From assembly GCA_965277075.1 (NCBI GenBank), contig OZ255707.1, forward strand, positions 1,922,001-1,986,000: a stretch of 64,000 nt of DNA, in the 5' to 3' direction. This stretch comes from Lustribacter sp965277075 (GTDB taxonomy: Bacteria; Vulcanimicrobiota; Vulcanimicrobiia; Vulcanimicrobiales; Vulcanimicrobiaceae). Positions 8,807-17,750 of this stretch are shown here, in pieces. Each line of letters begins with the position of its first letter. Within the stretch, counting starts at the first letter, position 1. The notes under the pieces are model-generated. The model was not told the origin of the DNA. It searched no databases and saw only the letters and a list, made by a program, of their open reading frames with translations. Position numbers and translations under genes: made by a program.

Positions 8807-8924
8807 ACAATTCTCCCTCCGCCGGCATTACCCGGATCAGGTTTGGACGCCCAAAATCGGACCGTCCCCCGGTCGGCGGCGTCGCGTGCCGCCCTCTCAG
8901 CCCTTACGAGCTCCCGTGTCGTAT
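8805..8924 (-). promoter_or_regulatory. TPP riboswitch (Thi-box) controlling thiC
   Basis: Read on the minus strand, the element has the conserved GGGCTGAGAGG (around 8890-8903) and the distal ACCTGATCCGGGTAATGCC (8824-8842) followed by GGCGGAGGGA (8813-8822), the classic thiamine pyrophosphate aptamer halves. An outer helix can form between AUACGA (8919-8924) and UUGUAU (8805-8810). The GGAGG Shine-Dalgarno of thiC lies at 8815-8820, and that helix also covers the A and U of the start codon, so ligand binding would hide the ribosome site directly. This predicts control of translation, with no separate terminator needed. Confidence 0.95.
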
Positions 8925-8966
8925 CGTGAGGGTAGGCCGCACGCATTGAAATTGTCAAGGCAGCGT

Positions 8967-9167
8967 TCACTCCTTCGAGGCGCGCAGGACGCCCGCGATC
9001 ATGATCGCCGCGAAGCCGGCGAAGAGCACGACGCCCCGAACCGACGGATCGAGATACCGCAGGAGCGCGAGCGACAGCGCGATCCAAACGAGGATCGCGA
9101 CCGCATATGCTCCGTCCTCGACGAAGAGGCCGTACAGTTCTTTGAGCGCGGCCGTGACGACGTTCAT
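8967..9167 (-). CDS. Small two-helix membrane protein, unknown function
   Basis: 66 residues starting MNVVTAALKELYGLF. Two hydrophobic segments are visible, about residues 21-38 (YAVAILVWIALSLALL) and 46-62 (GVVLFAGFAAIMIAGVL), joined by a short polar loop with Arg and Asp, and the chain ends in RASKE. The ATG overlaps the stop of the upstream membrane protein gene by four bases (ATGA), so the two are coupled and probably form one complex or pathway. I do not recognise a family; it could be a small accessory subunit of the neighbouring COG4280-type protein. Confidence 0.7.
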   Translation of the reverse strand: MNVVTAALKELYGLFVEDGAYAVAILVWIALSLALLRYLDPSVRGVVLFAGFAAIMIAGVLRASKE

Positions 9168-9913
9168 CCCAGGGCGCTCCTTCGGGCATGTTGGCTCCGT
9201 GCGAGCGCGACGCCGACGGCCGCGACGATCCCGTACCCGACGACCAATCCCAGGATGCTCGCATCCTGACCCGGCCACATCGCGCCGGCGCCCTCGCCCA
9301 TCCAGAATGTGCCGAATGCCGAGAGCAGTAGCCCGACGGTGAACTTCAGAGCGTTCTCCGGAATGCGCGAAAGCGGCCCGCGCACGGCGAATCCGGCCGC
9401 GACGACGACGACACCGGCAAACGCGGCACCGGCGGTCGCGGGAACGAGAGCGCCGGTCGTCGCGCCGAGCGCGATAACGATAAAGACGACTTCGAGCCCT
9501 TCGAGCACGACCGCCTTGAACGACGTTATGAACCCTAAAACGTCGAGGGCGCTTGCGCTCGCGGCCGCCGACGCCAGTTCGCTGCGCTCGCGTTCGAATG
9601 CGCGGTCTTCGTCGTGCAGCGCGATCGCGCCGGCCGATCGTAAGACGGCTTTGCGCAGCCAACGCAACCCGAAGAGCAGCAGCAGCACGCCGATGACGAT
9701 TTGGAGGATACCGATCGGAACGAGCGTCAGCGCGGGGCCGAAGATCGCGACGAGCGCCGCCAGGAACACGACGCCGGCGACCGTACCGATCATGGCCGAA
9801 CGCCACCCGCGCGTGACGCCGACGGCCACGACGATGGTCAACGCTTCAACGAACTCGACGAGCGCGGCAAGAAATGCGGGCAGAGACGTCGCGGCGAGAG
9901 AGGACCAACTCAT
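9164..9913 (-). CDS. Multi-pass membrane protein, COG4280-like
   Basis: 249 residues from the ATG at 9913 (MSWSSLAATSLPAFLAALVEF). About six hydrophobic helices are seen. Two helices carry similar acidic motifs, EFVEALTIVVAVG (near 17-29) and EGLEVVFIVIALGA (near 125-138), reminiscent of the REGLE-type motif of iron permeases (FTR1) and of UPF0016/LysE-type transporters. This suggests a duplicated metal or small-cation transporter fold, but no substrate can be assigned. A charged cytoplasmic loop (HDEDRAFERERSELAS) separates the halves. It is coupled with a 66-residue membrane protein downstream and diverges from a DMT exporter gene. A longer reading upstream of the ATG would cover that gene's 5' end and is less likely. 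Confidence 0.7.
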   Translation of the reverse strand: MSWSSLAATSLPAFLAALVEFVEALTIVVAVGVTRGWRSAMIGTVAGVVFLAALVAIFGPALTLVPIGILQIVIGVLLLLFGLRWLRKAVLRSAGAIALHDEDRAFERERSELASAAASASALDVLGFITSFKAVVLEGLEVVFIVIALGATTGALVPATAGAAFAGVVVVAAGFAVRGPLSRIPENALKFTVGLLLSAFGTFWMGEGAGAMWPGQDASILGLVVGYGIVAAVGVALARSQHARRSALG

Positions 9914-9977
9914 AGCGAGCACTGCAACAGCACGCGGGCGAGAACCGTTACGGCGCCGCAGCGAAGCGCTCGCGCTG

Positions 9978-11003
9978 TTGGCCGCGGCGCAAATCGCTAT
10001 CGGCGCCGCGGCGATTTTCGCGCGCTTCGCGCTGACGGCCGCCGGGCCGCTGTCGGCGTCCGCGTTGCGCCTCGGCATCGCGGCCGTTCCGCTCATCGGC
10101 GTCGGCGTCGCGCGCAGGGCGTACCGGCGCTACGGCGACGCGACCGAGTTCCGGCTCATCGTCGCGGGAATTGCGCTCGCCGCGCATTTTGCATTGTGGT
10201 TCGCATCGTTGCGACTCGCGAGCGTCGCGATCTCGACGCTGCTCGTGTGCACGACGCCGATCTTCGCCGAAGCGTGGACGGTCGCGCGGACGCGGTCGTG
10301 GCGTCCGCTCGCGATCGGTGGAATAGCCGCTGCGCTCGCCGGCGTCGGCATCATTGCCGGGGCGCCGACGCAGCGGGATACACCGCTGGGAATCGTGTTC
10401 GCCGTCGGCGGCGCAATCGCGTTCGCCGCGTACCTGCTGCTGGTGCGCGCGAGCGACGCACGGTACACGACGCTGGCAGTCATAAGTCGTACGTATCCGG
10501 TTGCGACGATCGTTGTGACCCTGATCGCCGTGCTCGTGCGCGACCCGTTTCCGCCGCTCACCGCGCGCGTCGCGTGGGGCGGAATCGTCGCGATGGCGCT
10601 CGTCTCGCAGCTCTTCGGCCACTCGGCGCTCAACGCAGCGGTACGATCTGTGAGTGCGACGCTCGTCGGCATGACGATTCTGCTCGAGCCGATCATCGCC
10701 GGCGTCATCGCGGCGATCGTATTCGGCGAACGGCTTTCGCCGGCGACCGGCGCCGGGGGCCTCGTCATTCTCGCCGGAATCGCGCTGGTCGTGCGCGCGG
10801 AGTCCGTTGCAAGCGCCACGAACGAAGCGCACATGCATGAGGATCGGCCGACTATCGGCGAACAGATGAACCGCGAGCTGTACCTCGACCCGGCTTTCAC
10901 GCTCGACCGGCCGGGACTAGCCGACGCGCTCGAAGCCGAGATCGACGAAACGGCCGAACGCGCCAAGCGCGCACCGAAGGCGCCTCAAGCGAACGACGAG
11001 TAA
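9978..11003 (+). CDS. DMT/EamA family exporter with C-terminal acidic extension
   Basis: About 341 residues. Ten hydrophobic helices with two EamA repeats are evident, for example QIAIGAAAIFARFALTAAGPL near the start and LVGMTILLEPIIAGVIAAIVFGERLSP in the second half, where FGERLSP is the typical end-of-repeat motif. After the last helix a hydrophilic tail of about 65 residues, rich in Glu and Lys, follows and is unusual for the family. The frame has no ATG in a sensible place: TTG at 9978 is the best start, with about 20 plausible residues readable upstream toward 9914. The 3' end overlaps the debranching enzyme gene on the other strand by 19 bases. Confidence 0.8.
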   Translation: MAAAQIAIGAAAIFARFALTAAGPLSASALRLGIAAVPLIGVGVARRAYRRYGDATEFRLIVAGIALAAHFALWFASLRLASVAISTLLVCTTPIFAEAWTVARTRSWRPLAIGGIAAALAGVGIIAGAPTQRDTPLGIVFAVGGAIAFAAYLLLVRASDARYTTLAVISRTYPVATIVVTLIAVLVRDPFPPLTARVAWGGIVAMALVSQLFGHSALNAAVRSVSATLVGMTILLEPIIAGVIAAIVFGERLSPATGAGGLVILAGIALVVRAESVASATNEAHMHEDRPTIGEQMNRELYLDPAFTLDRPGLADALEAEIDETAERAKRAPKAPQANDE

Positions 11004-12928
11004 GCCGCGATCATTTCAGCGACGCTCCACGCTTGCGCGATCGTTCCAACCGGCGCGTGCGGAGCGTCGCCTTCAAAGATTTCGCCGAGCGTGCCGATCG
11101 CGTACCCGTCGAGCGCGTCGCGCAGCGCGTCGACGTAGCGGCGCGCACGTGCGTCGTCGTGATACACGTTGCGATGCGCGCGCACGAACGGACCGATGAG
11201 CCACGGCCACACCGTTCCCTGATGGTAGGCGCCGTCGCGCGCGCGCTGGTCGCCCCCGTAGCGGCCGACGTACTGCGGATCGCTCGGCGCCAGTGTCCGT
11301 AGACCGACGGGCGTCACCAACGCGTGCGCGCACGCGTCGACGACGGCCCGCGAGCGCTCGTCTCCGAGCAGTTGCGGCGCGAATGCAACCGCAAACAGCT
11401 GATTGGGGCGCAGCGAGGGATCGTTGCCGCGGGGCCCGTCGATCACGTCGAAGCAGTAGCCGCGTTCGTCGTTCCAAAAACGGGCGAACGATACGGCGAC
11501 ACGCGCCGCTGCATCTTCGAACGGCATCGCATTTTCGTCGCACTGTTCCGCCATCCCGGCGACGGTCGTCAGCGCCGCATACCACAACGCGTTGATCTCG
11601 ACCGGTTTGCCGATACGCGGCGTCACGACGTGATCGCCGACCTTCGCATCCATCCACGTCAGTTGCACGCCCGGCACGCCGGCGCGCAACAAGCCGTCGG
11701 TCGGATCGACGCCGATGCCGTAGAGCGTGCCGTGCATATACTGTTCGACGATCGATCGCAGCGCGGGAAACATGTCGCGCACGAATTCAGGATCGCGGGT
11801 CACCTGCGCACACTGCCGGACCGCATCGATATACCAAAGCGCCGCATCGACCGACTTATATTCCGGCGCCGCACCGCCGTCGGGAAAGACGTTCGGCAAC
11901 ATTCCGCCCCGCACGAACGGCGCGAATGCGCGCAGAATTGCCTCAGCGACATCGATCTGCGCGCACGCGAGCGTCAGGCCCGGGAGCGCGATCATCGTGT
12001 CGCGGCCCCAATCGGAAAACCACGGGTATCCCGCGACGATCGTCGTGCGCGACGCGCCGGCGGCGGCGGTGACGACGAACTGGTCCGCGGCGATCGCGAG
12101 TTCACCACGCACTTCGTCCGTAGCGCGCGCGCCGATCGCTGCGCCGCGTGCACGTGCCGCGTCGACGATCGCCGGCGCGTCGTCGACGGAACGTGCCAGG
12201 CCCATGACGATGCCGCCGCGCGCGCCGGCGTCCAGCGTGAACCGCACGTCGAGCGCGTGCACGTAATCATCGAGCGGGTCGAGCCCGCGTTCGGCCTCGC
12301 GCTCGGCGTAAAAGCCCGTCCAACGGTCATTCGCGGCGGTCAGCGTCGCGTCGCGTGCGGCGACGTAGAGGGTCCGCAGGCTCGCGGGCAGCGCGACGGT
12401 CGCGCGATCGCCGTGCACGGCGACGGTGAAACCCGGCGGGTCCGGTAACGGACCGCCGTGATGATCGCGATCGGCGACGACCAGCCGCAGCGTCAACGCG
12501 ATCGGCGCTGCGGCGTGCAGCGCGCGCAGAGACAATGCCGTTTCATCGCGCCCGTAGGACATCGCAACGGACAGCTCGAGCTCCGCATCGCCGAGCGCGT
12601 ACGTCCAGCTCGGCACGCCGTCGGCGACGGCGAACGACGAACAATAGCGCCAGCCGTCGGGCGCGCGTAAGCCCGATGCCCAGCGATTCGTCGCGAGGGC
12701 GTATGTCACGCCGGCGATGTCGGCGACGATCTGCACGCTAGGAACGAACATCCGTCGCGCGACCGGCGGCGCGAGGGCGGCGACGAGCAGACCGTGATAG
12801 CGCCGCGTCAACGTTCCCGCAACCGTTCCCATTGCGTAACTGCCGCGTCCGTTGGTGACGAGCCATTCGCGACGCTCGGCGAGGTCGAGGTCGGTGCAAA
12901 ACGGCCGAGACAGCCGTCGCTCGATCAT
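10985..12928 (-). CDS. Glycogen debranching enzyme, amylo-alpha-1,6-glucosidase type
   Basis: 647 residues. The N-terminal domain (GDE_N) shows NGRGSYAMGTVAGTLTRRYH near residues 27-46. The C-terminal (alpha/alpha)6 GDE_C catalytic domain has WFSDWGRDTMIALPGL near 300-316 and TVWPWLIGPFVRAH near 575-588. It hydrolyses alpha-1,6 branch stubs of glycogen or maltodextrin. This archaeal/bacterial short form lacks the 4-alpha-glucanotransferase half of the eukaryotic enzyme, which malQ downstream could provide. It is transcribed away from the GH63-glgX-malQ operon, with 38 bases between the divergent starts, so the two units may share a promoter region. Confidence 0.93.
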   Translation of the reverse strand: MIERRLSRPFCTDLDLAERREWLVTNGRGSYAMGTVAGTLTRRYHGLLVAALAPPVARRMFVPSVQIVADIAGVTYALATNRWASGLRAPDGWRYCSSFAVADGVPSWTYALGDAELELSVAMSYGRDETALSLRALHAAAPIALTLRLVVADRDHHGGPLPDPPGFTVAVHGDRATVALPASLRTLYVAARDATLTAANDRWTGFYAEREAERGLDPLDDYVHALDVRFTLDAGARGGIVMGLARSVDDAPAIVDAARARGAAIGARATDEVRGELAIAADQFVVTAAAGASRTTIVAGYPWFSDWGRDTMIALPGLTLACAQIDVAEAILRAFAPFVRGGMLPNVFPDGGAAPEYKSVDAALWYIDAVRQCAQVTRDPEFVRDMFPALRSIVEQYMHGTLYGIGVDPTDGLLRAGVPGVQLTWMDAKVGDHVVTPRIGKPVEINALWYAALTTVAGMAEQCDENAMPFEDAAARVAVSFARFWNDERGYCFDVIDGPRGNDPSLRPNQLFAVAFAPQLLGDERSRAVVDACAHALVTPVGLRTLAPSDPQYVGRYGGDQRARDGAYHQGTVWPWLIGPFVRAHRNVYHDDARARRYVDALRDALDGYAIGTLGEIFEGDAPHAPVGTIAQAWSVAEMIAAYSSFA

Positions 12929-12966
12929 CGAAGCGGAAGTTGCAGCGTCCGTCGAATCGCACCTGC

Positions 12967-15669
12967 GTGGCGAATCCCGAAGCCGACCGCATTCGCGCGA
13001 TGGAAGAACGCGAAGCGCATTGGCGCCGTTGGGGACCGTACCTCAGTGCTCGGCAGTGGGGTACCGTTCGCGAAGATTACTCCGCCGACGGTAATGCGTG
13101 GGACTATTTCCCGTTCGACATGGCGCACGTCCGCGCGTACCGCTGGGGCGAGGACGGTATCCTCGGCATCAGCGACAACCACCAGCGTCTGTGCTTCGCG
13201 CCCGCATTCTGGAACGGCCGGGATCGCATCCTGAAGGAACGCCTTTTCGGACTCGGTGGACACGAAGGCAACCACGGCGAGGACGTTAAGGAGTGCTGGT
13301 TTCATCTCGACAACGTTCCGACGCACTCGTACATGAAAGCGCTCTACAAGTATCCGCAGCGTGCCTTTCCGTACGACGAATTGCGCCGCGTCAATCGCGA
13401 GCGAACGCAATTCGATCCGGAATACGAGCTGGTCGATACGGGTGTGTTCGCGGACGACGCGTATTTCGACATTACGATCGAATATGCGAAAAACACGGTC
13501 GAAGACGTGTTGATCCGCATCTCGATCACGAATCGCGGAAGGAATGCCGCTCCGCTGCACGTCCTTCCGACGTTTTGGTTTCGCAACGAGTGGGCCTGGA
13601 AGGCCGGCGTCGCCAAGCCGCAGATCAGCGACGCCGGACGCCCGAATCATGGGTTCGTCGCCCAACATGCGACGCTCGGCCGGCGCTGGATGTATACCGA
13701 CGGCAACAACAACGCCTCCATGTATACCGACAACGAAACCGATTTTGAACGTGCCTTCGGAGTCCGCAGCGCCAAGCCGTACACGAAGGACGCCTTTCAC
13801 CGGTACGTGATCGAAGGGCAAGCGAACGCGATCAATCCGAAGCGCATCGGCACGAAGGCCGCGTTTCACTACGTCCTCAACGTGCAACCGGGCGCGACGG
13901 AAACGCTGCGTTTACGACTGACGGACATTCCGGGGCGCCTCGAAATCGAACCGTTACTCTTCGATGCGATCGTCGACCGGCGCATCGAGGAAGCCGACCG
14001 TTTCTACGCCGACATTATGCCGGCATCGACGCCGTCCGAAGACCTCGCGATCCAGCGGCGCGCCTTCGCCGGACTGCTGTGGTGCAAGCAGTTCTACAAC
14101 TACGTCATTCGCGATTGGCTCAAGGGCGATCCGTTGATGCCGACGCCGCCAGTCAGCCGGCTGCACGGCCGCAATTCCGGTTGGGGTCATCTCTACAACG
14201 ATCAGGTTCTCTCGATGCCCGACGAGTGGGAGTATCCCTGGTACGCATCGTGGGATCTCGCGTTTCACGTCATCTCGTTCGCCTTGATCGACCCGGATTT
14301 TGCCAAGCAGCAGATGGTCGCGCTCACCCGCGAGCGCTACATGCACCCGAACGGCCAGATGCCGGCGTACGAGTGGGCGTTCGACGACGTCAATCCGCCG
14401 GTGCACGCATGGGCCGCGTATCGCATCTACAAGATCGAAGCGAAACGCGACGGCGGCGTCGGCGATCTGCCCTTTCTCGAACGTATCTTTCAGAAGCTCT
14501 TGCTCAACTTCACGTGGTGGGTCAATCGCAAGGACGTTTCCGGACGCAACGTGTTTCAAGGCGGCTTTCTCGGCCTCGACAACATCGGCGTCTTCGATCG
14601 TTCCGCGACGCTTCCGACGGGCGGCTACCTGGCACAGGCCGACGGGACGTCGTGGATGGGCGTCTACTCGCTCAACATGCTCGCGATCGCGATCGAACTC
14701 GCGCGACATGACTCGGTGTACGAACATTTAGCGAATAAGTTCTTCGAACATTTTCTCTACATCGCCGATGCGATGAACGCGCAGCGCGACGACGAGGTCG
14801 GTCTGTGGGATTCCCAGGACGAATTCTACTACGATCAGCTCTACTTACCGACGGGTGAACGCATACCGCTCAAAGTCCGCTCCGGCGTCGGTGTCATCCC
14901 GATCTACGCCGTCGAAACGCTCGATCCCGACACGCTCGAGCGGCTGCCGTTGCTCAAGCAGCGCGTCGAGTGGTTCATCGCGAATCGGCCCGAACTCGCC
15001 GAGAGCGTCGCGCGCATCGAGATCGGGGGCATGCGCCAGCGGCGACTACTTGCGATCGTCAACCCCGACCGGCTGCGCCGCATGCTGCGGCGCGTGTTCG
15101 CCGAAGACGAATTCCTCGGGACGTTCGGGATGCGCGCGCTCTCGAAGTTTCACCAGCAGCATCCCTTCGAGCTCAACGTCGGCGGGGCGACGTTTCGCGT
15201 CGACTACGAACCGGCCGAGTCGACCAGCGGTATCTTCGGGGGAAATTCGAATTGGCGCGGACCGATCTGGTTTCCGCTCAACTACCTCTTGATCGAAGCG
15301 CTGCAGAAGTTTCACTATTATCTCGGCGACGATTACACGATCGAGTTCCCGACGGCTTCGGGCGAGTTCTTCACGTTGTGGGATATCTCGCAGAAGCTCT
15401 CGCACCGCCTCACGGACATCTTTCGCAAAGGGGATGACGGCGTGCGGCCGTTTTTCCGCCACGACGACCCGTTGCGGCGCGACCTGCTCTGGGCGGATCA
15501 TCTGCTCTTTCACGAGTATTTCAACGGCGATACCGGCGAGGGGCTCGGTGCCGCACATCAAACCGGCTGGACGGCGCTCGTGGCCAAGCTGATTCAGCAA
15601 ACCGCCGAATACGATTCACCACGCCATGCGCCCGTCGGTAGCGACTTCACGGTCAAGATTCCGCAGTGA
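12967..15669 (+). CDS. GH63/MGH1-like glucosidase
   Basis: About 900 residues. The C-terminal (alpha/alpha)6 barrel of GH63/MGH1-like glucosidases is seen in PWYASWDLAFHVISFALIDP (about 429-448), PAYEWAFDDVNPPVHAW, GGYLAQADGTSWMGVYSLNM and NSNWRGPIWFPLNYLLIEA (about 759-777). The N-terminal 350 residues form the beta-rich supersandwich part (WGEDGILGISDNHQRLCF). The family includes mannosyl-oligosaccharide glucosidase and mannosyl- or glucosylglycerate hydrolases; substrate is unknown here, an alpha-glucoside being likely from context. GTG at 12967 is used as start because nothing better carries a ribosome site; TTG at 12940 and ATG at 13000 are alternatives. Confidence 0.88.
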   Translation: MANPEADRIRAMEEREAHWRRWGPYLSARQWGTVREDYSADGNAWDYFPFDMAHVRAYRWGEDGILGISDNHQRLCFAPAFWNGRDRILKERLFGLGGHEGNHGEDVKECWFHLDNVPTHSYMKALYKYPQRAFPYDELRRVNRERTQFDPEYELVDTGVFADDAYFDITIEYAKNTVEDVLIRISITNRGRNAAPLHVLPTFWFRNEWAWKAGVAKPQISDAGRPNHGFVAQHATLGRRWMYTDGNNNASMYTDNETDFERAFGVRSAKPYTKDAFHRYVIEGQANAINPKRIGTKAAFHYVLNVQPGATETLRLRLTDIPGRLEIEPLLFDAIVDRRIEEADRFYADIMPASTPSEDLAIQRRAFAGLLWCKQFYNYVIRDWLKGDPLMPTPPVSRLHGRNSGWGHLYNDQVLSMPDEWEYPWYASWDLAFHVISFALIDPDFAKQQMVALTRERYMHPNGQMPAYEWAFDDVNPPVHAWAAYRIYKIEAKRDGGVGDLPFLERIFQKLLLNFTWWVNRKDVSGRNVFQGGFLGLDNIGVFDRSATLPTGGYLAQADGTSWMGVYSLNMLAIAIELARHDSVYEHLANKFFEHFLYIADAMNAQRDDEVGLWDSQDEFYYDQLYLPTGERIPLKVRSGVGVIPIYAVETLDPDTLERLPLLKQRVEWFIANRPELAESVARIEIGGMRQRRLLAIVNPDRLRRMLRRVFAEDEFLGTFGMRALSKFHQQHPFELNVGGATFRVDYEPAESTSGIFGGNSNWRGPIWFPLNYLLIEALQKFHYYLGDDYTIEFPTASGEFFTLWDISQKLSHRLTDIFRKGDDGVRPFFRHDDPLRRDLLWADHLLFHEYFNGDTGEGLGAAHQTGWTALVAKLIQQTAEYDSPRHAPVGSDFTVKIPQ

Positions 15670-17750
15670 CCCCGAGTCAACCGATGGAAGCGGGGCGTCC
15701 GTACCCGTTGGGGGCGACGTGGGACGGGCGCGGTGTCAACTTCGCGCTGTTCTCGGCGAACGCCGAGCGCGTCGACCTCAGCGTGTTCGACAATCGCGGA
15801 CGGCGCGAGATCGGCCGCTTTACGCTGCCCGAATATACCGATGAAGTCTGGCACGGCTATCTGCCCGACATTCGCCCGGGTTCGCTCTACGGCTACCGCG
15901 TCTACGGTCCGTACGATCCGGCGAACGGGCACCGCTTCAACCACAACAAATTGCTGCTCGATCCGTATGCGAAGGCGTTGAGCGGGACGATTCGCTGGAG
16001 CGACGCGCACTACGGCTACCGCGTCGGCGCGCCGCGTGCCGATCTTTCGTTCGACCGGCGCGACAATGCGAGCGGTATGCCGAAGTGCGTCGTGCTCGAC
16101 ACGGCGTTCACGTGGGGTGACGATCGTGCGCCGAACGTACCGTGGATGCGCACGGTGTTCTACGAGCTCCACGTGCGCGGCTTCACGATCCGACACCCCG
16201 ACGTTGCGCCGGCGGCGCGCGGCACCTTCGCCGGACTCGGATCGCATCGCGTGATCGACTATCTGGCGGATCTCGGCGTGACGACGCTGGAGCTCCTGCC
16301 GGTCCAGTCATTCGTCGACGACCGCTATCTCGTCGAGAAACGGCTGCGTAATTATTGGGGCTACAGTACCATCGGGTTCTTTGCGCCCGAGGCGCGCTAT
16401 CTCGCGACGCATCCCGACGAGTTCAAAACGATGGTGAAGAATCTGCACGAAGCGGGTATCGAAGTCGTCTTGGACGTCGTGTACAATCATACTGCCGAGG
16501 GAAACGAACGCGGGCCGACGCTCTCGTTCCGCGGTATCGACAATGCCTCGTATTACCGTCTCGCCGGGGACAAACGCTACTACGACGACTCGACCGGCTG
16601 CGGGAACACGCTCGACACGCGTCATCCGCGAGTCCTCCAGATGGTGTTGGACTCGCTGCGCTACTGGGTGCAAGAGATGCACGTCGACGGCTTTCGCTTC
16701 GATCTCGCAACGTCGCTCGCGCGCGAGGACAACGGCTACGCATACGACGCGGCCTTCTTCAAAGCGATCCGCCAAGATCCGGTGCTCTCGCAAGTCAAAC
16801 TGATCGCCGAACCGTGGGACCTCGGCATGGGCGGCTATCAGGTCGGCGGCTTTCCGCCGGGATGGTCGGAGTGGAACGGCCGGTACCGCGATACGGTGCG
16901 GCGATTCTGGCAGGGCACGAGCGGTCTGCTGCCCGACCTCGCATCGCGTTTGGCCGGCTCGAGCGAGATTTTCTCGCACGGCGGCCGGCGGCCGCGCGCA
17001 AGCATCAACTTCGTGACCGTCCACGACGGTTTCACGCTGACCGATCTCGTTTCGTACAATTGCAAACACAACGAGGCAAACCTCGAAGACAATCGCGACG
17101 GCACCGACGACAACGCCGCCTGGAATTGCGGCGTCGAAGGTCCGACCGCGGATCCGGCCATCAACGCGCTGCGCGAACGGCAGAAACGCAACGTGCTTGC
17201 CACGCTGCTGCTCTCGATCGGCGTTCCGCTGCTGCTCGCAGGCGATGAGTTCGGCCGCACCCAGCGCGGCAACAATAATGCGTATTGTCAGGACAACGAG
17301 ATGTCGTGGATCGACTGGAACGGCCGAACGGCCGCGGATCTCGCGCTCACCGAGTTCGTCAAACTTCTCGTGCGATTGCGCGCCGGGCATCCGTTGTTCA
17401 AGCGCGACGTCTATTTCAACGGAAAATTCCTGCCCGAGACCAAGCGCAAAGACGTCGCGTGGGTCACTCCGGCCGGCACCGAAATGACGGGCAGCGATTG
17501 GAACGGCAACGGTCACGCAATCGGCGTCTACTTCGGTGCGCGACCGCTTTTCGCGCTCTTGTTCAACGCGAGCGATGCGGACATCTCGTTCACCCTGTCC
17601 GACAACGATCGCGTGACGTGGGGCGTCGTCCTCGATACGGCGCTCGATGCCGCGAAAGTGCGGGCACTACCGGCAGCGGCAGCTGCGCCGGCGCGCACGT
17701 ATCTCGTCACCCGGCATTCGGTCGCCGTCTTCAGCGGCCGCTTACCATGA
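15666..17750 (+). CDS. glgX: Glycogen debranching enzyme GlgX (GH13, isoamylase type)
   Basis: 694 residues, typical for GlgX. An N-terminal CBM48 (PYPLGATWDGRGVNFALFSANAERVDL) precedes the GH13 barrel. Catalytic elements are DVVYNHTAEGN (near 274-284), the nucleophile Asp in VDGFRFDL (near 343-350), the acid in LIAEPWDLG (near 379-387) and the VHDGFTL stretch (near 454-460). It removes short alpha-1,6 branches from phosphorylase limit dextrin. The GTG start overlaps the GH63-like gene's stop (GTGA), and its own stop overlaps malQ. With the separate amylo-1,6-glucosidase across the divergent promoter, this locus has two unrelated debranching enzymes. Confidence 0.96.
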   Translation: MTPSQPMEAGRPYPLGATWDGRGVNFALFSANAERVDLSVFDNRGRREIGRFTLPEYTDEVWHGYLPDIRPGSLYGYRVYGPYDPANGHRFNHNKLLLDPYAKALSGTIRWSDAHYGYRVGAPRADLSFDRRDNASGMPKCVVLDTAFTWGDDRAPNVPWMRTVFYELHVRGFTIRHPDVAPAARGTFAGLGSHRVIDYLADLGVTTLELLPVQSFVDDRYLVEKRLRNYWGYSTIGFFAPEARYLATHPDEFKTMVKNLHEAGIEVVLDVVYNHTAEGNERGPTLSFRGIDNASYYRLAGDKRYYDDSTGCGNTLDTRHPRVLQMVLDSLRYWVQEMHVDGFRFDLATSLAREDNGYAYDAAFFKAIRQDPVLSQVKLIAEPWDLGMGGYQVGGFPPGWSEWNGRYRDTVRRFWQGTSGLLPDLASRLAGSSEIFSHGGRRPRASINFVTVHDGFTLTDLVSYNCKHNEANLEDNRDGTDDNAAWNCGVEGPTADPAINALRERQKRNVLATLLLSIGVPLLLAGDEFGRTQRGNNNAYCQDNEMSWIDWNGRTAADLALTEFVKLLVRLRAGHPLFKRDVYFNGKFLPETKRKDVAWVTPAGTEMTGSDWNGNGHAIGVYFGARPLFALLFNASDADISFTLSDNDRVTWGVVLDTALDAAKVRALPAAAAAPARTYLVTRHSVAVFSGRLP

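Noticed and set aside
12925..13887. Long open frame (about 320 codons) opposite the GH63-like gene
   Set aside because: It is antisense to a well-conserved glucosidase and its translation has no recognisable motif; high GC content makes such shadow frames common here.
17285..17746. Extended N-terminus for malQ
   Set aside because: The 150-codon upstream extension lies inside glgX in another frame. The ATG at 17747 in an ATGA overlap gives the normal MalQ start.
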